A stretch of DNA of 64,000 nt from Cliona cf. orientalis (taxonomy: Eukaryota > Porifera > Demospongiae > Clionaida > Clionaidae). This document shows positions 22,351 to 33,147 of the stretch, piece by piece. Position 1 is the first letter of the stretch; every line of letters starts with the position of its first letter. Made by a program: the position numbers and the translations under genes. The notes below the pieces were generated by a model. That model did no database searches, had not been told where the DNA came from, and worked only from the letters and a program-made list of their open reading frames with translations. The stretch is from assembly GCA_963930775.1 (NCBI GenBank), contig OZ005689.1:36524851-36588850 (forward strand), written 5' to 3'.

Positions 22351-25300
22351 ATGGCTACTGAGATTCCCTCGAGTGGTGACACTACTCCCGAGTTCAACGC
22401 TGTTCGAAAATCGCGTGGAGAGATTGAAACCGCGATTGTTCTTGATGACTTTATTCATCAAACCCATAGCTGTGGACTGATTCCCACTCGCAATTTATCA
22501 AGGCCGCCTCTGGACATGGTTCTAGACGAGATATCTTGCGATCCAGTTAACTATTACTCCTTGCAATATGTCCTTGTAAATACCACTCTGAATGTGGGGG
22601 GACGCTTCAATAAGGGTATCAGCAATATGGAAGAAACATTTCAGCGTAAGGATCTTTTTAATTATTATTACGTGACTACACTGTTAGAAAAAAGGTGTTG
22701 TGGTAACACCTTTAGGAGTGCTAATAGTATGGTAGTATTTGACACCCTGTATTGTAGTAAAAAAATTGAAGCATAAAGTGAATGCATGTGTATACCTAAC
22801 ATAGAGAGGGGTAGGGAGGGAGAGAAAGATTAAGAGAGAGAGAGAGAGAAAGACAGGGCACACAAGAGAGTGGGAGGGAGAGACATTGGGGGGCATGCAT
22901 GCAAAACAATGCTTACTAATTCAGAATCACAGGTGAGTCACAGTTGCGTATCCAGGATTTGAAGGAGGGAGTTGCTAAGTCGATCGTGCGCAAAGCGCGC
23001 GTGCGCAAAGCGCGCGTGCGCAAAATGTTTAGCTACGCCCCAAAAATGTTGACCACGCCCCTCATTTACGCGTTCTTGAAGATAAAGAAGGCTGTTTCAG
23101 GCCTAGTGACGAGGAAATACTGTTTAAGGAGCGAGTTTTAGAGCCCGGTAAGTTTATTGTTGGTAGGAGCTACCAGTTATCGATTATCGTTGACAATATT
23201 TCTGCTTAGGTACTGAGCTCGCTGTTGTGCCAGAGCTGAGGGGGGTACTCCAGCACCCTGAGCTCCATGCTAGATACGCCACTGTCACCACGTCTTGTTC
23301 ATATATGGTACCTGTAGTTAAATGCACAAGAGATAATCACAAGCTAAAGAGCGGAGGGTGCATGCTTACCAATTCATTCGCCACGTTAGAGAGGAGGGGG
23401 AGGGGAGCATGTCAATTCATAATCACAAGTGAGTCACCATGTTCATGTACTTGTTACCTGTAGTAACATCCACAAAAGACTATTACACTGTGGCATAAGA
23501 GAAAAGTGAGAGAGAAAGAGAGAGGGATCAGAGGGAGAAATTAGAGAGAGAGAGGGAGAGATCGAGATCAGAGAGAGAGAGTTGGCATGCAAATACTTAC
23601 CATCACAGCAAAAACAAGTGGGTTATGTTGACCTATAATGTGGGTTGCCTCAGTTGCACACACTACTTGTCCCATGACAATTCTCAAAATAACCCAAGTA
23701 ATTGTAGTAATTAGTGCAGTATTCACTCCCCTATACATTGCTATGTCAAACATGCCAATTTGTTAGTAATAAATAGACATAATATTACTAAATCTTGCAC
23801 CAAGCTTGCACTTACTCAGGGGCGTAGCCAGGATTTTAGAAAAGAGGGGGCAAGACTGCGCGGGAAGCGCGCGAAAATTTTTAGACCGGAAGCCACACCC
23901 ACTAATTAAACCACGCGATCTGGTGTATTCCTGTTTTTGTGCCCTTTGAACTCATTAAATGCTTGAGACTCGAGACCAGACACCGCTCGATCGAAGCATA
24001 GCTCGAAAGTTTGTTTACAGATAGCTTTATAGTCAGCCTTTCTGTGATTATATTTGACTCTGAAGACTACTGTAAAGACTTGGTGCTGGTATTTATACGG
24101 TAAGAAATGATAAATATTACATGACTCTGGGAAAAAAGGGGGGGCAAATGCCCCCTGTGCTCCCCCCTGACTACGCCCCTGCTTACTACTTAATTGTCCC
24201 ATGATAGTTTTCAAGAAGGGACAAGAAGTACGTGCAAATATGCCAGATTGGCATGCATACTTAACATAATTATGTGTAGTAGAGTACTATGATTAACTAA
24301 ATTATGTTGAGAACAATCATGGGAGAATTAAACAGTTTGTGCAACTGAGGCAACCCACATTATAGGTTAATTTGTTTTTGCTGTGTGCAATACAGAATTG
24401 CAATTGAGTGACATGTCTTGTTCATACAAGATATCTGTAGTAAAATGCACATGCAAGGTAAAGATCGAAAGGAGGGTGCGCGCTTACCAATTCATTATTA
24501 CAAGTGATTCACCATGTATGTTCATATTGTGGTACCTGTAGTAGTGATTTTCCATGTTTAGTGTAAAGAGAGAGAGAGAGATTGAAACAGTGAAAAAGGA
24601 ACTACCCCAGTGTTAGTTTACCTGCTTTTACATAGTATTTAGTCTCAACCTTCTACAAATGGTGTATCTTTTACAGCAAACAAAAATTGCACAGTCATAG
24701 ATAGCAGGCAAAAACTAGAGTACGGATTGTTATTAAGTAACTTAGTAGAGATATAGAGTGCTTGATAACTTACCGATCGTAGGAAAGGCATCCATTTCTC
24801 TCTAAAATGTAGCCAGGCAGAGACTTTGGTAGCCAGGAGACTTGTAAAAATTTCAAAATGTGAAAGGGTTAAAGGAGCAGTATCACCTTCAGTGCTAGAA
24901 TGCACATGCTCATTAACACAAATGCCACACCCCTTCTAGTGTCCAAAGAGAATAGCACCCCCATGGTGTTCAGTCAGCACCCCACCATCATGATGGGGTG
25001 TTACCGCAGCACCCTGCTAATCAATCTGCAAACATGGGGTGCTGGGACAGCACCCCATTTTTAACAGTGTAGTCGACATTTCATGATTAATTTTTACAGT
25101 GGCAATGAGAAACTATATTCCCGCCAGTTCATCTGAAGTTGAACCAGGTATATCGGTAGAGTAAATAGCTATAACAAAATTTCAACCAATAATTTTCTGT
25201 TCAATTTTAGAAAATTGTCCCAAAGTGTTTATTAGCTTCAGTGAGACAAAAGTGTTTGGTGACTCACCAGATGCATACGCTGAAGCCAAAGGCCTCTATG

Positions 25301-26757
25301 ATGAGTTAAAGGCCCAAGGATGCAGACCTTGGATGGACGAAAAAGGGCTTGATTATGGCGATGCCCTGGCTAAGATATTCCAGGCAATTCAACAGTGTGA
25401 TTTTATCATCCCCATCATGACTGGTGGCTATGCTGCCTCCCTCTGGTGCCTCAGGGAATTATACTATGCTGAACTGCAAAAAGACCCCAGTCGGCCGAAA
25501 ACAATCATTCCAATGCTTTTGGAAGATGAGGCTGTTATTGACCACCAAAAGGCGGGCAAGTGGCTGTTGAGAATTGCAAAGAGACAAAAGTACTTCAAAA
25601 AAGAGGAAAAGGTTGATGTGATCAGATCTTTGAAAGATAAGGTATTTTCTATTCTATCCATGCATGTGATAGGTTTGGTAGATTAAGTTTAATAGTCAAG
25701 GGATAATTGATCCAGGGATTGGTTTATAGCTAGTGGCATGATAAGCTAACACAAGCTGGTCAAAATTTGTACCCATGGCAGTACTCTACCATAGTATTTA
25801 TTTGAATACAGTCCAACCTCGATTATCCGAACCCCTTTGGCCAAGGGGAAATTTGGAACCGTTCAGATAAGCAAAAAGTTCAGATAACATTGATCACACC
25901 CACTGGATCGATCATGCATGCAAAAACATATCATAGACAGATTTATTGAGCTTTTTGACGATTTTAATCCCATTCTCGATTGTTAGAACGCTTACCATGC
26001 GTTTCTTTTACTTCTTTGAGCGTTAAAACTAGATTTGATAGCAGTGCAGCAGCTGTTCTCGCGTGGCAACGACGCAACGTAGGTTTACTGGGCATGCGCA
26101 ATCTAGTCACGTGGTCACAATATGTACTTTGACCCTGAATTTTCTTTGCATCTCGAATTTCGATAATCAAGGTTCGGATAATCGAGGTTGGACTGTACAT
26201 GTACTAGCCACGGCTACTACTAGAGGTAGGTAAATTATGCTAATTTTTGGCCTATAATACTATTCTCAAATGCTCAAAAAATCCCTAATAATGCTCCTTG
26301 AGTGCACCTATAATTCCCAATACATTTCCCATTATGCTCATGCTCAAGTTAAACCAACTATAGTGATAACGAAAATCGATATGAGACACAAGGAGACTAT
26401 CATAGAGTGCAACCATTTCAATTTTACATGTGTTCAGAATTCAAAAGTGGGTACGAGTCCATAATTAGTAATATATATAATCCAGGCATTGTGACAAAGG
26501 TTAGTTAACAGCTACTTGTATTTATGTCCCCTAAAATTCTCGAAGTTCTTCCAGTTGATGCCTATAATGCTAGCATAATTCTCAAATGCTTGCACACACG
26601 CACACACCTATTATGCTCAACATTATGCTGGCATAATTTACCTACCCCTAGCTACTACCATGGCTATAACATTCTGACTGATCAGATGGAGGTTGATAAA
26701 TCACTTATCAAACCTACAGGAGATTTATCAATCTACGAGTGGGGTGCACGCGCGTGA
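22351..26757 (+). CDS. TIR-domain protein, probable signalling adaptor or NADase
   Basis: Predicted exons 22351-22645, 25100-25147, 25211-25641 and a less certain 26686-26757 keep frame and have GT/AG borders, giving about 281 residues. Residues 1-98 are an unassigned, possibly helical domain, perhaps CARD/death-fold-like. A short linker leads to a TIR domain from about residue 119: KVFISFSETK, the BB-loop region RPWMDEKGL, then GGYAASLWCLREL. The SxWCLxEL box matches plant NAD-cleaving TIRs, where its glutamate is catalytic (here about residue 197, nt 25456-25458). If the donor after 25641 is not used, translation stops at 25686. Intron 1 is filled by a 2.39-kb transposon. It is flanked by MITEs, with no operon-like partner. 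Confidence 0.75.
22679..25069. mobile_element. 2.39-kb TIR element inside intron 1 of the TIR gene
   Basis: The left end CACTGTTAGAAAAAAGGTG and the right end, read as inverted complement, CACTGTTAAAAATGGGGTG are TIRs, next to TA on both sides. Removing it leaves an intron of about 63 bp, the same size as the next intron (25148-25210). GGTGTT/AACACC words are repeated near both ends. No transposase was recognised. It contains GA microsatellites (22833-22850, 23510-23580) and a nested element at 23817-24181. Confidence 0.7.
23817..24181. mobile_element. Nested CAGGGGCG-type TIR element
   Basis: It starts CAGGGGCGTAGCCAGGA and ends TGACTACGCCCCTG, with CTTACT directly repeated on both sides (23811-23816, 24182-24187). 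It belongs with the elements at 30064, 35808 and 59217, which show 5-bp duplications. GCGCGCGAAAATTTT near the left end is shared by relatives. Confidence 0.7.
25809..26195. mobile_element. 387-bp pogo/mariner-like MITE
   Basis: Ends CAGTCCAACCTCGATTATCC and GGATAATCGAGGTTGGACTG are perfect inverted complements flanked by TA. This terminal motif and TA duplication fit the Tc1/mariner (pogo-like) group. It lies in the last intron of the TIR gene. Confidence 0.85.
26221..26650. mobile_element. 430-bp hAT-like MITE
   Basis: Ends TAGAGGTAGGTAAATTATGC and GCATAATTTACCTACCCCTA are near-perfect TIRs, flanked by 8-bp duplications GCTACTAC (26213-26220, 26651-26658). Internal ATTATGCTC words link it to the 16981 family. 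Confidence 0.85.
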
Positions 26758-28829
26758 AGGATACATGTAATTATTAGTTAGTGGAGTAATTTATGCAAGG
26801 TCAGCAATTTTTCTAACGGCTGCATGGCTGCTTCGACGCTGCAAGGAGAACTATCGTTTTTGGACTTGACCAGTGAGATATCACTGCAGTAGATGACGAA
26901 GGCCATGCTCACTGTATTGCAGGTCAGATTCTGGGAGCCTTGAAGGAAGGAAACTGCTTCAATCGTTGATGGCTATTGCAGTCGCTTGATTATGACTGCG
27001 TTCGAGCAGCTCTCGTGCTCTTCATAGATACAGATGGCCCTGAATGGAGAAGCGAACGGCAACGTAGGTACTCGACATGTAGCTGTAGTATTAACTACTA
27101 TTAAGCATAGTTTACTATGGTAGAAGTCAGTTATACACCTTGGTTACAGTAGCTATATATGGGATTTATCATACCTCGTGCCCTGCGGGCCCTCGGTATG
27201 ATAAATCCTATAGCCACCTACACCTCAGTGTGTAACCTATGCTTTCAGCCTTGCTGGAGTGTGGCTACTAATCGAGGGCAGCTTTTATTGATTTGGAGTG
27301 ATACCTCTTGGTGTTATTGACACAATAGACTCGATTTTCATGACTGATTTTCGAATATTCGAATGATCTTTACCGCAATGATTATGTGCATGCGCTTTGA
27401 GCTAGCGAACATGTGGACGACATATCGCTACATACATACATACATGCACACATACATGCATACATACATACACACGTACGTACGTACATAAATACATATA
27501 TACATACATACATACATAATATAATATTTATCTGCCAGTAATTGGGGTGCATGAGATGCATGGTCGAATGCGCCCCAATTACTGGCAGATAACGCTTTTG
27601 TTGGTAGTTGACCTCTATTCATCATTGGCCTACTTTTTGATGACCCAACCCCTTCCCATGGCCGACAAATTACCTATAAAAACTTTGGTTGCTAGGCAAC
27701 TACCAACAAACATGCATACATACATACATAAGTACAATGATTTTCTTGTACTACTGATTAGTGTGGGGGCGAGCCTGAAGTAATACTAGGGCAATGTAAA
27801 TCATCGAAGGGGCGAGCCTTCGGTCGCTATGTGGCTACAGAACTGTACAGCTAGCTAGCTACTGAAAATTAGTTAATGACGTATAGTCCTTAAACCCAAA
27901 CTATAGGCCTAGCCTTCAAGTTTGCTGTAGATACTTGTTCTGATGCCTTACCTTTTCTTGTTTCCTAGCTATCTACTCAAACTGGATTAGTCGGGGGTAC
28001 CAGCCCCTTTACAAGAGAGATGAGGCAGGGTTGCATACAGGACTTTTTTCTTGGGGGGGGGGGGGGGGGGGGGGGGGGATCTCACGGATGACATACTTTG
28101 TACGTGTGTATATGCGCTGCTGCCATGCATGCGTATACTATTAGATGAATCACATAATAATTCTGTAAGAACAAATTTAATGATGTCTTCTTACTTGTGT
28201 ACATGTATGTAATCATAATATTATTTGTGCTGTATATTATTATGGAATTGGTGGGGAGAAGAAATCCCAGTGTGCCCCCCTCCCCCGTATGCAACCCTGT
28301 GAAGGGTCTAGTAACATCACTATATCCATGTTCTCATGTTTGGAATGTGGACATGGGCAATCAGATCAGTGTGGTATAGCGTATGACTGCAGCACTTGCT
28401 TGCACTATGCACGATCAGCTGTTAATTGCGCCAGTATATCAGGATTTCATTTAGGGGCGGGGAAGGGGCACTCGCCCCCCCCCCCCCTTGAGGGTATAGC
28501 CACTATCCATACACGCAGTACACGTACAAGTAAAAAGTTTGAATGGTGAAAGTGTCCAAAGTGGCAGTTTTGCTCATTTTTAACCCATAAACTAAATGAA
28601 GCTTCGCACTATGAGCAATAGCTAGTTCTTGAATGTGGAAAGTATCAATTGAATGATTGCTAAATTGCATCCTGTGTGGTGTCAATTAGTATGCTTCCTG
28701 TACCTGAGTTTGTAGTGTGATCTATGTACACGGGCAGCTTGGTCACCTATTCCCTCATATTCCTGTTACCTCAGTATTAAGTACACAGTATTACTAGTCC
28801 ATCTTAAAGGCACACTTTGTCCTAGAAAA
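26758..28829. other. Intergenic region with microsatellites and MITEs
   Basis: No gene supported. It contains an ACAT-type microsatellite at 27427-27520, a hairpin element at about 27530-27592 (arms ATCTGCCAGTAATTGGGG), the X-box MITE at 27598-27709, a long G run at about 28055-28078 and a C run near 28478-28490. Short open frames have no recognisable motifs. Confidence 0.55.
27598..27709. mobile_element. X-box-bearing MITE, second copy
   Basis: About 112 bp, arms TTGTTGGTAGTTG and CAACTACCAACAA. GTTGCTAGGCAAC is at 27688-27700. It is preceded by a hairpin element with ATTGGGGTGCATGAGATGCA, an arrangement repeated at 52976-53152. Confidence 0.75.
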
Positions 28830-28930
28830 CTAGAGCTCTATAGAGCACATACCCCGCGCGCACATTGCACAATCTATAGATCTGCTTATGTTGCTGCTTG
28901 GTTGTATCAAGAGCTTATAGACCCCATATA

Positions 28931-29804
28931 GCGTAAAACCTCGATTATCGGCCATGTTTTTCGCCTCCGGGCGTAACTCCAAGTAGGAACGGTTCTAGAC
29001 TCTACTTCAAAGACCTACAGACTGGTCTTATGGAGCTCTACATAGTGATATAAAAATAATGTACCTTTGAATAGCAGACACGTTACAGCGATCTCTTGAA
29101 ACTCCTGTTCGCTGGCCTGTATTATCGATAACCACCTGGTATTATCGGCTGTACATACACCTGCAGTACAATTATTATCGGCCAAATCGAGCCTTTTTGT
29201 CTGTCGACTCTTACCTGTTCAAAATTGCCACTCCTGGTCAACAGTACTGAAACCAGCAGGTGTGATTACCCTTTACCAATTTCAACCAACTCGTTCTATG
29301 CAGCATTATTGAGATACAGTGAAAACGAGCTATGAATAATCATTACTCCATTGTATACAATACATTTTATGATTGATAATGACATGATATAAATGCTAAT
29401 ATCAACTTCGGCGATGCTCTCTGGGGTTCATATGAGTACTCTCTCCTTTCTTCTGATCTGGATAAAAGTAAGTCAAGTGTCTAATATCAGATTAGGCGAT
29501 GTAGCTAGCCACCAGCCCTCACGATCCACCACCATTCAGTACGCCATGTTACGCCCATTCAAATTGGTTCAACACCATTCTATACCCTTCTCTCCCTTGT
29601 ATTTAAGTTGTAGACGTAAGTTAAGCCTACCTGGTAGCTTCAAACAAGTCTAAAACCTCTGATCCAGTCTTCGAGCATAAACGGAGCTCCGCATCATCTT
29701 TGTAAATTTTCCGTATAAACGCGTAAATGTCCGTAAAATATAGGTCGATAATCGATGTACGCTCGGCCGATAACACAAGTCGGCCGATAATCGAGGTTTT
29801 ACGC
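28931..29804. mobile_element. 874-bp TIR element, TATA/TA target duplication
   Basis: Ends GCGTAAAACCTCGATTATCG and CGATAATCGAGGTTTTACGC are perfect inverted complements with TATA on both sides. The target choice and CCTCGATTATCG core suggest a Tc1/mariner-like MITE, related in style to 25809-26195. It is nested in the Helitron-like element. No transposase. Confidence 0.85.
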
Positions 29805-30063
29805 TATAAGCCCTTGGTTGTATAATAATAATATAGGGCTCTTGGTGATATCAGCAAAAACACTACTAACTCTCTCTGCACCAGATCTAGATTAGGTAGA
29901 TATTGGTATCTTATATTCTGATTCGATGGGGTTTTGCCGGCTTTCCAGTGTGCGAATAGCTACTGGCCAAGCATGTGCCACTAGCATTATTGACGACCTT
30001 TACCAGTCCATAATATTCAAGGTTGTGCGCATGAGCAGAAAGCACAAGGCCTGAATGCATAAT

Positions 30064-30239
30064 CAGGCGCTGATCCAGAAAATTTTCATGGAAGGTGGCT
30101 GACAGGGTGGCTACCCATAGTAAACTATACTGGTGGAAGGGGGGTGGCTGGTTAATAATGGTGGACATCTCCTATACTACGTTGCTGGTGAAGGGGGGTG
30201 GCTAGCCACCCTATCCACCCCCCCCTGGATCAGCCCCTG
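30064..30239. mobile_element. 176-bp CAGG-type TIR element, 5-bp duplication
   Basis: It starts CAGGCGCTGATCCAG and ends CTGGATCAGCCCCTG, flanked by ATAAT on both sides. Same group as the elements at 35808 and 59217. Confidence 0.8.
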
Positions 30240-30497
30240 ATAATGCATTGAGTGGGCACTGTCGATAGGCGTGGTTACGAAGGCTAACAAAAAGGCACTA
30301 TTTGTGGCGCTCGTGGACCATATCCCTCGATTCGAAACACACTGAAGCCCGTTTTTCACCAAATGCGACTGATTCAGTGTGCTTACTAGTCACTCAGGTG
30401 CCTAGATCTCGAGATAAGGCAATTTTTCTGCTAACGACAACAACGATAACGACGACACGACCGATTACTTTACCCCTTGCACATGCGCGCGGGGTAA

Positions 30498-31700
30498 CTA
30501 TGTAAAAGGGATATATATATAAGTCATAATATACACTAACCACAAAAATTCATGCCTGCACACAATATTATTTTACCTCTCCCACATTGCATTCTTTGTG
30601 AATAGATTGTTGTGAAAACACAAGAGAAGTTGCCCGATCCATTAAATGGTGAGTAGCTAGCTATAAACTAGCGTAAGTCATCAAACTCTCGACCGTCTAA
30701 GACGTTTGGGACTGTAACTCGGGCGCTGTATGTACTATGAACATCGAACAAAATCTATTCGGTAGGTAATTCATTTATCTAATACGCGACCACTTACCAT
30801 GTATTTATCTCATTTCTGCAGGTCACTATGAGCGAGTATATATGCTAAACCCATGATTTTATGAATTGGGGTGACCGTTTCCATCTGTTGTCGACCGCCA
30901 AGTAATTTGTACCAGCGCTAATGTCGATCGATTGCCGATTTTTATAATTAATGTGCATGCAAGTAGTAGATACTTAAAATAATGCTTTCGTCATGATTAA
31001 TACTTACTAATATCATAAATATCAAGTTTTTATATCGAGTGAAACTTGTATACGCAGGATGCACAAAATTAATACCATCGCCATACATTCATAGTTCATA
31101 GCAACCGTATAGTAGATATCGGTCGACAATAAAAGGAGGTCGACTAATGATGACTTACGCTAGCTGATCATGTATTGATGCCTTGATACGCTAAGGTTCA
31201 CTATTTTTTGTAAGCTATGAATATCATGCACTAATGATCAAGGCTTAAGGACATTTGTGACCCGCTATGGAAAAATTGACCACTCACGATCTTTTATGAA
31301 AATCACGTTTTGGGTATAGATTGACGCAGAATTTACTATAGAGTTCAACGGTCAAAGAGCCAGGCTCTAAAAAGCTTCCTAAGGCGAGTTATGGCCAAAA
31401 AATTGTACACAGGTCACCGTGTCTCAGTTCATAATTTTTCGAGAAACGGAACGTTTTGTGCGTACATAACTCAACGTTCAATGTTTCAGTGTGTTACAAT
31501 ATGAAACAGTGTATAATGAGAGGCAAAAATAATATATACGTATATATAATAATAAAATTAATATCAAAGTAATTCAAGTATGGCTCAAGTTAATTAGAAT
31601 GATCCCTGGCCCTCAGCAATGGCCAGGTCATTCAATGTTTCCGTATGCGGTCTCCGTATTACACCACGCGGTTAGCGCCATATTGAATTTGCCGGGAAAG
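30498..31700. other. Intergenic region with a 496-bp TIR element
   Basis: No gene supported. A probable MITE spans 30668-31163 (ends CTAGCGTAAGTCATC and GATGACTTACGCTAG). At 31257 starts GTGACCCGCTATGGAAAAAT, whose inverted relative ATTTTTTCATAGTGGGTCAC occurs at 35093 and 35329; these could be ends of a 4-kb composite element, but no target duplication is evident. Confidence 0.5.
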
Positions 31701-32980
31701 ATGGCTACAGAGAGAGTGCCAGTACAGCAGTCCTGGTCTTGGGAGAAGATATCGAGAGAAGCAATGGACTCTACACTTTGTAAGTTGTCTATGATTGTTC
31801 GTATAGCTAAGGCTGCATCTAATAAACACCCCTGGGTGTGATTCAACATGAAGGGCGTCTTGTCCAAGTACGGAGTCTGACACATGAGATAGCCGTTTGT
31901 AGCTGTGAAGTTTAATACTAGCTAGCTTTGTGTGCTGTTTAATGTGAACTACGATTGTGAAAAGCTTTAACTTTGTTGTAGAAAATGTGATTTCGAAGGC
32001 TCTGTACTGCACTGTGGGTCTACCAACTGATTGGATGTGATACTCTCACTGTGAGGATGAATCTGCTCATTGTTTAGATTCGGAAAGCTAAGGTACATGA
32101 AGAGTTGGACAACAGACAGTGAGAGTTTGTGTGCATGTTGAAGAGTGTGTGTGTGTGTGTGTGCATGTTGGAGAGTGTGTGTGTGTACATAATTATGCAT
32201 GCATGTACATGTATGAGGTACTTGTAGACATTGGGGGGAGGGAGAAGGAGTGAATTAAGTTACTGGCTTAGAGCTGGCAACAAACATGAGGAGGGAGAGT
32301 CGACTAGTCTTGCATGGTGGGACAGGTATGGGGTTTGTGTGGGTGTAAACGACGGGGATACAGGCTGTTGGCGGCAACAGTGATTCTGAGACTGATACAT
32401 TGACAAGGTCTTCTCAGTAGCTGTTTATGAAGCTTGCTGCACAGGCACTAGTTCCTTCATCCTCGTCCATAACCGTACAAGTAACATGCATGTCAAATTA
32501 TCCGTGTATTGTTCATCTGCGACCTACACAATATGTGCATGCGCTTCATGATACGGCCCTAAATCCAGTATCTAGACAAATACCGTAGAAACTGGTTGTT
32601 AAGCGCATGTGCTTATAACACGCGGCAGCAAGAAAATATGCGCTTAATAAAAAGTATGCGCTTAATTAAAAGTGCTAAAACACGGTAGGTGGGGCGTGCA
32701 TAAAGAACGTGTCGAGGGTAAGTCCATGTAATTTAACAGTTACTCGGTATTCTCTCTCTTTCACATACACAATCTCTCTAACTCTCTCTCTCTCTTTCTG
32801 TCTGTCTGTCCCCCCGCCTCTCCCCCCGCTCCATCTATCTCTTTCTCTATTCTCTCCCCCCCCCCCCCCCCCTTAGATTCTCTGAGTCTTCAGACAGCTC
32901 AAGGCACTGTTGTGCTCAAGGCTGTGGGCTCCCTCAGGCAGGACTGGGCTGCAGCTGTTGAGCTCTGCTGGTCTACATAG
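31701..32980 (+). CDS. Small two-exon gene candidate, function unknown
   Basis: Exon 31701-31779 opens with AAAGATGG and encodes MATERVPVQQSWSWEKISRE..., ending at a TTT/GTAAGT donor in phase 1. A pyrimidine tract and TTAG acceptor precede 32876-32980, which encodes SLSLQTAQGTVVLKAVGSL... to a TAG stop. The phases match and give about 60 residues with a mixed hydrophobic composition. AATAAA lies at about 33006. I do not recognise the family. Other exons may lie in the 1.1-kb intron, which also holds a GT microsatellite, a duplicated fragment (32515-32720) and CT-rich DNA. A chance pairing cannot be excluded. Confidence 0.4.
32515..32720 (-). repeat. Inverted copy of 21872-22082
   Basis: The reverse complement of this segment matches the right half of the MITE at 21654-22010 plus its right flank (CTGGATTTAGGGCCGTATCA and the CGCATATTGTGTAGGTCGCAG region). 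Similarity ends abruptly on both sides. As it includes MITE flank, it is a secondary copy and not an independent MITE insertion. Confidence 0.75.
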
Positions 32981-33147
32981 ATAGTTAGGCATTGATGCTG
33001 ATTTTAATAAACAATTCAATTTATTATGACAGTGAATCTACTATGATTAGGGGGTGGGGTGGATGGGTGGGACTGTCTTCTTGATTCTTCTGGTGCCATC
33101 AATCGTGGAGCCGAGGGTGAGTGGGGATCAACTATTGTAGACAGACC

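Larger units (their letters stand above)
28830..30497 (-). mobile_element. Helitron-like element with two nested insertions
   Basis: It begins CTAGAGCTCTATAGAGC and ends GCGCGGGGTAA like the 17539 and 20225 copies. Its 1668-bp length is explained by a nested 874-bp MITE (28931-29804) and a nested 176-bp element (30064-30239). The right flank base is C rather than T, so the strict A/T rule fails here. Confidence 0.6.

Noticed and set aside
27427-27520. CRISPR-like or regulatory array
   Set aside because: It is a plain ACAT-type microsatellite with no spacers.
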